DNA of 64,000 bases from Daphnia carinata. Taxonomy: Eukaryota > Arthropoda > Branchiopoda > Diplostraca > Daphniidae. This document shows positions 55,317-64,000 of this stretch, piece by piece. The translations under genes were made by a program, and so were the position numbers. The first letter of the stretch is position 1. Each line of letters begins with the position of its first letter. Location: NCBI RefSeq assembly GCF_022539665.2, contig NC_081340.1, positions 5,703,357 to 5,767,356 on the forward strand, written 5' to 3'. Under the pieces are notes generated by a model. The model was not told the DNA's origin, did no database searches, and worked only from the letters and a program-made list of their open reading frames with translations.

Positions 55317-57662
55317 ATGGTCATGGAGGCAGTTCCAAGCCCACAATGTGTGGGAAGGGAGTTTGTGCGTCAGTACTACACCCTTCTCAACAAGGCCCCT
55401 TTACATTTGCATAGGTATAGAATGAAGAATGTTCTAGAGTGACTATTACTGATAATGGCTTTTGATCATTGCTTAGGTTCTACAATCATGATTCATCATT
55501 TGTCCATGGTGGTTTAAAGGAGCGTTTGCCTGAAGAGGTTCATGGCCAGCAACAAATCCATCAAAAGATAATGGAGCTGGACTTCCATGATTGCAAAGCC
55601 AAGATTCTGTTGGTTGACTCTCATCGTACTCTGGAAAATGGAGTTGTGGTTCAGGTATTCATACAAACAGAAAAATTTTTTATTGCAAAATTATCTTACA
55701 TTTGTAATTGAATAAACCTGCTTCTGAAGGTATCTGGTGAGTTATCGAACAATGGCCAGCCAATGCGTCGTTTCGTGCAAACGTTCGTGTTGGCTCCTCA
55801 GTCCGCCAAAAAGTACTACGTACGCAACGACATCTTTCGCTATCAAGTATGTCGGGAAGAATGTTCTTAGGAGTACCTCAGTTGTACATTGAACGTTTCT
55901 ATTTTAGGACGATGCTTTTTTTGACGATGAGGAGTGTGTTGACGAACGTCCAGTTGAAAACGAAAACGAAGTGCAACAGCCGCGTCCAACCCCGGTATAC
56001 CTGGCAAATAGATTTTCTTGAAGTGGAAAGGTTGATTATTGTTCTCAACGGCAGGTCGAAGTTAATGCTGCTTCTGTGACACCTCCCGCTCCTGTTCCTC
56101 AGCCATCGGTCCAACAACCGGAACCGACTACTGGGCAATCAGTGGGAGTGAACGGTTCTGATCAACATCCCGAAGAAGACATCCGCCAAAGAACTACACC
56201 ATCCGCTACCACATACACGGCTGTACCTGCTCATCAACCAGAACCCGTACAACAGGTCTCGCGACCAGCAAAGGTTGCAACTCCTCCTACCGTAGTGGCA
56301 CCGCAGCCGGAGAAGTTTGAAGCTGTTACGGAGCTGGTTCGAGAGCCTGAGCCACCTTCTGTTCCCGAGCCAGCACCTCCTAAACGTGCTCCTGATGTCG
56401 TAACTCCTTCAAATCCATCGGTTTGTTAATATTTAAATCTTTTCGTGTTCAATCGATTATCCTTTGTGATTTGGCAGGCCCCCTCTGAACCGAAAACCTT
56501 CGCCAATTTATTCAAGAATCCTGGCGCCTATAATGGAACAACGACTGGTTTACCTTCAACCGTACCTCCATTTGGGTCGACCAAGAGCACCACAAGTAGC
56601 TCTAACTCTACGCCTGCTGCATCGGTAACTGAAAAATTGCGTAATTAACGAATAATAGTATAATTTTGAGCCTTTTTATTTTGTATGTGTGATAAAGACC
56701 AACACGGAAATTACCACAGGTCCTACAACTACCAATGGCAACGAAAACTTTGCTGCTACTGGACCTTCACAACCCCAAAGAAACAACTATCAACAACGCA
56801 CCGCTCGTCCTGCAATGATGGGAAACGGACGTACCGGGTCGGGCCCCGGATCTTACCACAACAGAGATCGTGACCAAGACCGAGGCAAGATAAAACATAC
56901 TAAACCTGAGGTTTTTGATTTTAATGTCAGGTTATGGTAGGTGATAAAGGTGAGAGATGGTCTGACAATCGTGCTCCATCTCGGGGCTCGACTGAAGAAA
57001 TTGGTGAGTGGAAACAACCAAATGGGGACGGATATCAGCGCGAGAAGGATCGTGAATTCCGTCGATACGACGATAATCTTCAAGTGTTCGTCGGAAACAT
57101 TCCCCACGTAACTACCGAGGAGGCCCTCAAGGTATTTCATTTATCTTGAAATAAATAGCAATAACTAACGGTTGTCCCAATAGGAACTGTTTGAGCGTTT
57201 CGGCCCCGTACTTGATGTTAGAATCCATGGCAAGAACGGTGTGAGAGCTGCTGGTGGAAGGGCTCCGCTTTACGCCTTTGTAGTGTTCGATTCACCGAAG
57301 GCCGCTGAAGCTGCGCTTGCTGATAAGGTAAAACTGTTCTTTTCAAATGGCGAAGGTAATGTGGGATGTCAAACATATTTATTGATTTGTAATAGCCGAT
57401 GCTGAATGGTGATCACCGGCTAAATGTCGAACCAAAGCGCCGCGGAGGTCCATCAAACTCATCAGGTCCACGTGACGGTCAGCGCGGTGGCTCCATGAAT
57501 CGCGGAGGTGGCATGGGAGGTCCTGGCAGGGGAGGACGTCCGATGGGTCCTATGGGTATGGGCATGAACAGCGGCCCACCACGCGAGGGAGGAAGTGGTG
57601 GAGGTGGTGGACGTGGAATGGGTAGCGGTGGACGTGGTGGATACATGACCCGTCGTCAATAA
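55317..57662 (+). CDS. rin: G3BP / Rasputin, stress-granule RNA-binding protein (593 aa), copy B
   Basis: Exons: 55317-55414, 55477-55654, 55730-55846, 55908-55994, 56055-56420, 56478-56624, 56698-56884, 56941-57131, 57184-57327 and 57396-57662, a constant offset of 19,923 from copy A. The NTF2-like domain, Pro-rich middle, RRM and RGG tail are all intact. Protein differences from A that I saw: E to A and A to T in the Pro-rich exon, A to G at the start of exon 7, and D to G in exon 8. The first 56 bp of exon 8 (56941-56996) carry 12 base differences from A. The GC-AG intron 56885-56940 is shared. Confidence 0.94.
56885..56940 (+). other. GC-AG intron in G3BP, copy B
   Basis: Same GC donor (GAG|GCAAGA) and TAG acceptor as copy A, with one base difference in the intron. 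Conservation in both copies argues it is not a sequencing error. Confidence 0.72.
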
Positions 57663-59209
57663 AGAAGGAAGGCCGTTTTTCTTGCAAACCTTTTAATTTT
57701 CCCATTCATTTTCTTCGTCCTCGAGCAGAATTTTCTCTCCACTACGTTAATTTAACCTATAAGTTTTTTTCTTCCTTTTTTTTTTTTTTTTTTTTTCTTT
57801 GCGTTTTTTTTGATACACCAAACCCGTACCAATCGTACCATCTTGGTTTATCTCGCTCGCTCGCTCTGACCCCACTGTCTCATTCTACTAACTTTAATTG
57901 GACTTTCAGTCGCAATGTACATATTCGCATGGGTGTGTCATTCTTTTAAAAAAAAAAACCTATCAGTAGCACAATGTTTGTCACTTCCATAAGAAAAAGA
58001 AACGAAAAAAGGACAAAAAAAAGGTCAGAACACAGTGTCTTGATGGTGTCGGGTATCAGACGAGAAACGACTAACATCTTTCTTTTTGTAGTGGAGAAGA
58101 AGGCATTACCACTTTGGCTATTTTGCCAACAGGTTAAAAACTATCAAAATATTAAGTGAACACTAATACGTGGTGGCTATAAACGTGATTCCAGCTTCGG
58201 TGATGGGAAACCTTTGTGTCGACATCCTCGGTTACTCCTTTTTCACGTAGAATTGAAAAGGGAAAATCACACGTCCCCGGGTTCTAGTCGCAGCACTCGT
58301 GTCTGGATTTTCAGTTGGGATCGTACAGAATTCAACCACCTTCACACTTCCCTTGCTGACGTGTAATAATCGGTCTCCTTTAATGTTCGCTTTCTCCCAT
58401 GCCTTCTCTTTTTGTTGCAATTTTCTATCGTATAATTTGTCCTCTCAATCCTCCAATCTATCATTTTCTGTAAACGGTTCTAACTCATGCTGCTATGTAG
58501 ATTCGGGAGGTTCATCAACAGTGGATGTGTTGTGTTTCTATCCTTATCCAACATGGACGCATTGGTATCAGCAAACAAACCATACAAATTTGTTCCCAAA
58601 AAAATTTCTCCACCTCAACAGTTACCAATAAAGAAATTTCCGGAAAAAAAAAGTTTGGTAGTGATAAGTGTACCGTGCCTGTTTTCGCTTTTCGTTTCTC
58701 GGTAAACTTAATTTCTCCCTTACTATTTTACTTGCCTCCTCTTTCAGCTATTTTTGAACATGAGTATCGTTTTTGTTTGTGCATCCGTTCAAACAAAAGG
58801 AGATAACCATGTCGATATTGGGAAAAGAAAAGTGGATCAATTTTTTCTCTGTATTCTCGAAAGTGTATTCTCAATGTGGTAAAAAAAACAAATACCCTCA
58901 TTTAAATTCCTCGGGAAGCTCTCGATTCAATAAACAAGCCGAGGCCTTTTTTAAGAGCCGTTTAAAATTTTATTTTTTGGATTTCCGTTTGTTACAATAT
59001 CGCTATTGTATTTCAATACGTTACAGGTGATAAATAGCTCAACCAGCTCGGCAAGTCTTTGAACAGTATAAATTCTCTAAAAGATAAAAATCCTATTTGA
59101 CAATCATCAGTACTAAACTGGCTTTAGTCTTGAATTCTTAGCTGCTCGTACCTCGGAACCGAAAAACAGGTGAAAATTAACTTCTAGTGATGTGGCACTC
59201 AGTCCCAGG
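57663..59209. other. Spacer downstream of G3BP, copy B
   Basis: Counterpart of 37,740-39,286, with more small indels than the genic parts. No gene seen. Confidence 0.55.
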
Positions 59210-59885
59210 ATGAACCCAGTACCAGTATAAATATACTGACATCTTCTATCAAATGAAACAAACAGATAATGAGTTTCATCATACAGATTTCTGTTATGTC
59301 AGTTTACCTTCATCTAAGGGTAACTTGTGATTTTCTTCTAATTCAACAAGTACAGCTGCATGTCTCATGGGACAAACTAGAAAAGTTTCAGCTTTCCTTG
59401 GGTGAAACTGAACTTTTAGAATTGGTGACGAAAACCTGTACCTTTGGTTACATTTTCCAAGGTGAACTTCCCAAATAGCTATGGTGCTATTCTGTAGATG
59501 CACTTAAAATTTGTGTTCTACACCTTGACCAGCTAACAGAAACAAGTGGTTTAGGCAACAAAAAAAACGGTAATTGCATTGCAATTTTTATTACCATTGT
59601 GAACAGACTGGCTGTAGATGAGTACTGATGATCTTCACTGTTCCTCTTGTAAAGAAATCATAGACGACTATTTTTCTATCATTGCAACCACCAGCTAACA
59701 GGGTTTCACACTTGCTAAAGTAGCATGTGACAGCCATTGAAATAAAATCAAGAGCTCCATCAAATTCCTACAAACAGAGTATGTTAATATAAAAACAGCT
59801 GAAAGCCTTCAGAAAACATTTTCAAAAATGTATATAATACCTCAGGATAGTTTTGGGTCAAAAGATTCTGCATCAAAGGAGCGAT
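59210..59885 (-). pseudogene. RBBP5-derived fragment with introns, copy B, broken differently
   Basis: Same WD40 blocks as copy A. Here the EFDGALDFISMAVTCYF block and NDRKIVVYDFFTRGTVK read through cleanly to the splice before CWSRCRTQ, but a 1 bp insertion gives a stop in the LSASTE region, and the ATG of copy A is changed (ATC). The downstream part is decayed as in A. Confidence 0.78.
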
Positions 59886-60490
59886 TATGTTTATTTTACT
59901 TCACAGGATGTTTAATCTTTATTTTACCTACCAATAAATCCAAATAAATCTTTTGAAGGTAAAACTTTTCAATAAAGGGGATATATATATATATTATTTT
60001 ATTTTTCAATGACAAGGAACGTATATATATACATATTGCTTTTAAAAGTAAAATATCAATTGCATGAGAAAATAACAAACTACTGTCAGTTAACCATAGT
60101 TGCCATATACAACAAAGCATGTTGACTTCGATTTGGCAACAATATTTGGCAACCGAATATTTCTGCAGCACCTCGCTATCGCTGTAGCGTACTGGCGCGC
60201 TAGCATTCCGGCAAATATTCGGTTTATTTCAAAAACGATTAACTTCATGAAAAAAATAGCAATTTTCCCGGAATCAGCATTCAATTTTGAGTATATCCTA
60301 TGACATTCAACCAATTCTGGTGAGTGTCAACTTTTTCCGAAAATTTTTTAAAACCCGACTAATAAATAAGCCCGACTTTCTGCTTAAGTATGGCAATTCG
60401 TTTTACCCAAGATTTTTATGACGTTTTACCTAGGATTCTTCGTCAACATGCAAGATGTTACCCCCTCGTGATGCTTTTCCGCTGAGTTTG
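59886..60490. other. Spacer, copy B, with empty TIR-element site
   Basis: (TA)n tracts, the unrecognised block 60,100-60,314, and at 60353-60365 the uninterrupted sequence into which the 729 bp element is inserted in copy A. A TATGGCAATTCGTTTTACCC word is at about 60,389. Confidence 0.5.
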
Positions 60491-60613
60491 TTTAGTTTTC
60501 TAATTTTAATCGTTGTTTAGTTTTCTAATTTTAATCGTTGTTTAGTTTTCTAATTTTAATCGTTGTTTAGTTTTCTAATTTTAATCGTTGTTTAGTTTTC
60601 AAATTTTAATCTT
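60491..60613 (+). repeat. 25 bp minisatellite, long allele (copy B)
   Basis: Four identical 25 bp units at 60491-60590 followed by the variant unit also seen in copy A. The extra three units account for 75 bp of length difference. Confidence 0.9.
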
Positions 60614-61560
60614 CAATGTCGTATTAGCAAACTACTGTTGACAGAAAAGCTGATACATTGGGACAACGGTTACGGCAAGTGTGATGAATAAATCACCATA
60701 GATCAGTTGCCTTGCCTTCCCAATTGCAACAAAGATGAATATGGATGAATCATGGAGTCAAAAACATTAAAAGGTGGTACTATTTTAATTGTTTTAATTG
60801 ATATATTGCTAAAAGCTGATACATGTGTAGAACATGCTAGAATTCATGTCATCGTGGAGAGGACTAAAAAAAAAGAGCTGTATCAGTGAAGCAGCTCATT
60901 AGTCATGTCCCAAACGAATGCCTGTGTCAGCCAGCAATCTTTCAATGGCTAACAGCATTTAATGGTTTTGAAAATCGTGGTTTGCACTCCCTAAGGAGAC
61001 ATTCCTAAATCCCACCTGTGAAAAGATTTGAATGCAACAATTTTTATTCTGAACTGATGCCTACCAAATTCTTTTTCCATAAAGTGAGGTGATATGAGGT
61101 TATAATGGAACTTGTTGTCAAGACTGCTGAGACCAGGTACATTGTTTACTTTAACGTTTAGTGCTCAAAACAACCAACTTTGTAACCTTTCTGTTTTTTA
61201 TGGCACATGGAACGTCCAATCGGAAAGCCCATGGAAGATCTCTGTGGCCAACACGAAGAATTCTTCCAAACTTTCGTATTCAAGTTTTGGCCATGGTGAT
61301 CATTTGCAACTGCATAGCCTTTTAGCAGCTCCTGCCAGGAATCTACAGGAATATGGCAGATGATGAATTTATGTACCATGTAAGCTATATCAATAAGAAT
61401 GTTTTATGCTTATCTATGTCTTATTTTCCTAATTTAGATTAATAGCAATAGTGAACCTGCGAAGGTTTCTGGTTGGGATGTTATGACGAAAAGGTATAAT
61501 AATTTGAAGTACGGAATTGAATTTCCCTCCATCAGTCGCCTGTGTATTCCCGCGTATTAT
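60614..61560. other. Unassigned sequence, copy B
   Basis: Counterpart of 41,330-42,268, including the exon-like minus-strand block. No gene I can name. Confidence 0.4.
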
Positions 61561-62144
61561 GGTATTAATTATTTAAAAATTGAAGTGCATATCTGGGCTC
61601 CCTTCCTTTCCGTAGCCCCGTTTCCCCTTGACTCGTAATAAGCCCGTAGGGGGTCATGCCCCTACTGTACGGTATATATAAAAATAACATATACCGAGGT
61701 TTGGAGGGCTCTGGCCGGAAAGGGGACGTGGGGGTCCGCTTAGTCCGATGATGTGTTCACGGAGGGCGACGTGGCTACCCACAAATCCGAACTAAAGGTT
61801 AATCGCTCCAGTAAAAATGTTCCATATCTTCGGCTCTTCTTCCGGCTTCTCTTAGCCAATCACCGGGTAATCTCCCCGGTGGGTCAACAAGGCAGTGTCT
61901 CCCCCTGCCTGGGTTGACGGCGACTTTTGAAAGGGCTATTGTGCCTTTTTAAAGTTGCAAAATCATTTATATGTGCAGAGTAATGTCAATACAATTTATT
62001 TTTTTTTAACAAAAAAAGCAAAAATTGTGTTTTTAATTTTATTCTTACTATGTGGTTTTTTTTCCTTGTTTTTTTTTCCCACACATGTAGCCACAATGTA
62101 TGTATTATCCTTGGTTATCAATACCTTACAATACTTTCAATTTT

Positions 62145-62205
62145 GATTCATTGGGGAATCGAACCCGGCATACCGCGCCGATGCTCTAACAATGAGCTAT
62201 GAATC
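62145..62205 (-). other. tRNA-like module 3 (copy B)
   Basis: Minus strand: a perfect 7 bp acceptor-like stem GATTCAT/ATGAATC, D-arm GCTCATTGTTAGAGC, anticodon-like stem TCGGC/GCCG, and B box GTTCGATTC. At 61 nt it is shorter than a tRNA, lacking the variable region. The best preserved of the modules, yet not a normal tRNA. Confidence 0.6.
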
Positions 62206-62228
62206 TTATGATGTCAAGTTGACATCAA

Positions 62229-62292
62229 TTGAGTTTTGAACCCAGCATAACAGGTATCGCAGCTGAACGCTCTACCACAGAGCTATGGACCT
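62229..62292 (-). other. tRNA-like module 2 (copy B)
   Basis: Minus strand: D-arm GCTCTGTGGTAGAGC and B box GTTCAAAAC (one change from copy A). Anticodon stem poor. Confidence 0.5.
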
Positions 62293-62391
62293 TATGAAAC
62301 CAATAGACAGGTAAACATATAGTTGTGCAAGACTGCACAAACAGCCTAGACGATAACATACTATATGGGATAATAAGAAAATTTAGATATA

Positions 62392-62459
62392 TCTCGTGGC
62401 TCAATCACAGAGCATCGGCATTGCACGCTGAATGTCTGGGGATCGGTTCCCATACGAGT
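62392..62459 (+). other. tRNA-like module 1 (copy B)
   Basis: Plus strand: anticodon stem TCGGC/GCTGA around ATTGCAC and T-arm-like GGGGATCGGTTCCC. It lies in opposite orientation to modules 2 and 3, as in copy A. Confidence 0.55.
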
Positions 62460-63129
62460 AAAATAAAATACAAATACAAAATTACATCAGAAAATATCCA
62501 GGCATTACTTACACTAAAGGCACTACTTACAGATAAACGATGGAAACAATGCTTACAATCAAAGGTGGCAAAAACAATAAAGGTGAACTGAGCAAGCTAA
62601 ATAAAAAAAAAAGTGATAAATGTAATGTGTGAACACAGCGAAGACATACAATGAAATAAACAAATTTTGCAAAAATATTTTTATAGAACAAGTTTTATTG
62701 ACAATTCTCTGCACATTTGAAATATTTTTTGCAACTTTAAAAAGGCACAATAGCCCTTTCAAAAGTTGCCGTCAACCCAGGCAGGGGGAGACACTGCCTT
62801 GTTGACCCACCGGGGAGATTACCCGGTGATTGGCTAAGAGAAGCCGGAAGAAGAGCTGAAGATTTGGAACATTTTTACAGGAGCGATTAACCTTTAGTTC
62901 GGATTTGTGGGTAGCCACGTCGCCCTCCGTGAACACATCATCGGACTACGCGGACCCCCACGTCCCCTTTCCGGCCAGAGCCCTCCAAACCTCGGTATAT
63001 GTTGTTTTTATATATACCGTACAGTAGGGGCATGACCCCCTACGGGCTTATTACGAGTCAAGGGGAAACGGGGCTTCAGAAAAGAAGGGAGCCCAGATAT
63101 GCACTTCAATTTTTTAAATATCAAATACC

Positions 63130-64000
63130 GTCTGGAGAATCCGAATTAAGTATAGAAATGTCATGTCATCCATTCAATAATTACAATTTATTCAGTGTCT
63201 TGCCCCAACCAAGAATCTTTTCAGATCCAATGTTACTATTAACCTATATTGAGAAAAGAAAAACAACACCGTTAAACATATCAATTGTTGATCATGTGAC
63301 TTACATGACTTATAGATTCAACTTCTGGCAGAAGCTTGAGAAAGGCCATACAAATTCCAGATGAAAATCATTGTATAAGGCTCTTGAATGATAAAATAGC
63401 ACCCCTAGAATGTTGCATTGTTGATAGTTGTGTTCCCAGTATGCTGAAAATCCTTTCCTATTGGATAATTTTTTTTTAGATTAGACATGGTTGGCAAAAA
63501 GGAGGAGAAATGCTTTGTCATAAATTCAAAAAATTTTCAAGAAAATTCCTTTCATACCTAAAAAGTCCATGTGTAATGTTCATCGCTGCAATGCCAACGA
63601 AATGAAACATCTTTAGGGCCATTTAAGTACCCAGCTTCACCAACACTCTGAACGTAAAGGACAAGTTGTTCTTTAGACAGAGAAGCAGAATTATTTGAGG
63701 CTTCTAGCTGTGACAGAACTGTAAAGGATTGCTGTTGTACTGGATTCATTAACACAAGATGGTACTTCTCATTAGGCAATTTGCATTACTCTATTAATTT
63801 ACCTCACACCTTAACGGTAATGCACTCTGTGTTTTTTCATCTGTAGGCTCACTCTTCCATCCTGTAACACTAGCAGACTTGATTTGATCCCCCGTTAAAT
63901 TCTGTGAATGCAAAATAATAGCATTAAAAATACTTTTTCGATAGACAAAAAACCGAAAAGTACCTAATCCATGTTTCATGTTGAACTTGTGCCATTTCTG
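63130..64000 (-). other. Exon-like blocks of an unidentified gene, copy B, running off the window
   Basis: Minus-strand blocks with fitting splice sites: from beyond 64000 down to 63964 (QKWHKFNMKHGLG, donor GTACTT), 63901-63803 (NLTGDQIKSASVTGWKSEP to LPLRCE, donor GTAAAT), and about 63779-63558 (NEKYHLVLMNPVQQQSFTVL to FRWHCSDEHYTWTF). The composition looks like a real globular protein, but I cannot name the family, and copy A is broken. It may be a decaying gene or the end of an intact one lying to the right. Confidence 0.45.

Larger units (their letters stand above)
61561..63129. mobile_element. Inverted-repeat element with three tRNA-like modules, copy B (longer form)
   Basis: 1,569 bp. 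The arms 61561-61962 and 62727-63129 are inverted repeats of about 400 bp with few mismatches. They begin GGTATTAATTATTT and include CTGGGCTCCC, a palindrome-prone TTACCCGGTGATTGG segment, and AAAGTTGCAAAA at the inner edge. The 760 bp core has three tRNA-like modules and no protein frame. The same outer flanks as copy A prove it is the same insertion; the core is reversed. The source transposase family is unknown. Confidence 0.88.
48244..64000. repeat. Duplicated block, copy B (runs off the window)
   Basis: Same order and orientation as 28,291-44,416. Differences from A: absence of the 729 bp element, a four-unit minisatellite, an inverted TIR-element core with longer arms, and scattered substitutions and short indels. 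Confidence 0.95.

Overview
The window is nuclear DNA of an arthropod, most likely a branchiopod crustacean of the Daphnia type. The evidence is intron-rich genes with mostly 50-100 bp GT-AG introns, AT-rich spacers, TATA plus TCAGT-type core promoters, and arthropod genes such as tan, a SmydA-type SET gene and drgx. The genus is an inference from gene structure and protein character, not a proof.

Region 1 (1-28 kb) is single copy and gene dense. In order it holds: the 3' part of a SET/MYND gene (+); a secreted tyrosine-rich repeat protein (+); tan, an N-beta-alanyl-amine hydrolase (-); a DAZAP2 homologue (-); a cluster of palindromic and direct repeats at 8.4-9.1 kb; polo kinase (-); CTF18 (+), which shares a 519 bp divergent promoter with polo; and the paired-type homeobox gene drgx (-), convergent with CTF18. 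I joined the exons by hand at splice sites. Reading frames close without internal stops for every gene in this region except the first, which runs off the left edge.

Region 2 is one block seen twice: copy A at about 28,291-44,416 and copy B at 48,244-64,000 (running off the window), same orientation and about 98-99% alike by eye. Each copy carries an ethanolamine-phosphate phospho-lyase-like gene, a G3BP/rasputin gene, a decayed RBBP5 fragment and transposon-rich spacer. Copy B starts right after a run of exactly 100 Ns. That is what an unmerged overlap of two heterozygous contigs would look like, so the duplication may be an assembly artefact and A and B may be alleles.

Comparing A with B shows several local events: a 729 bp terminal-inverted-repeat element present only in A; a larger inverted-repeat element whose core, carrying three tRNA-like modules, is inverted between the copies; a 25 bp minisatellite expanded in B; different inactivating changes in the RBBP5 fragment; and a 56 bp patch of G3BP coding exon with 12 differences, nearly all synonymous.

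The stretch 44.4-48.1 kb, after copy A, holds repeats and a broken Vasa-like DEAD-box helicase fragment.

Functional themes are mitosis and replication (polo, CTF18), RNA granules (G3BP, DAZAP2), and cuticle or amine chemistry (tan, perhaps the tyrosine-rich protein). They are not an operon-like unit. The nearest to a new system is the invertible tRNA-like cassette between roughly 400 bp inverted repeats.
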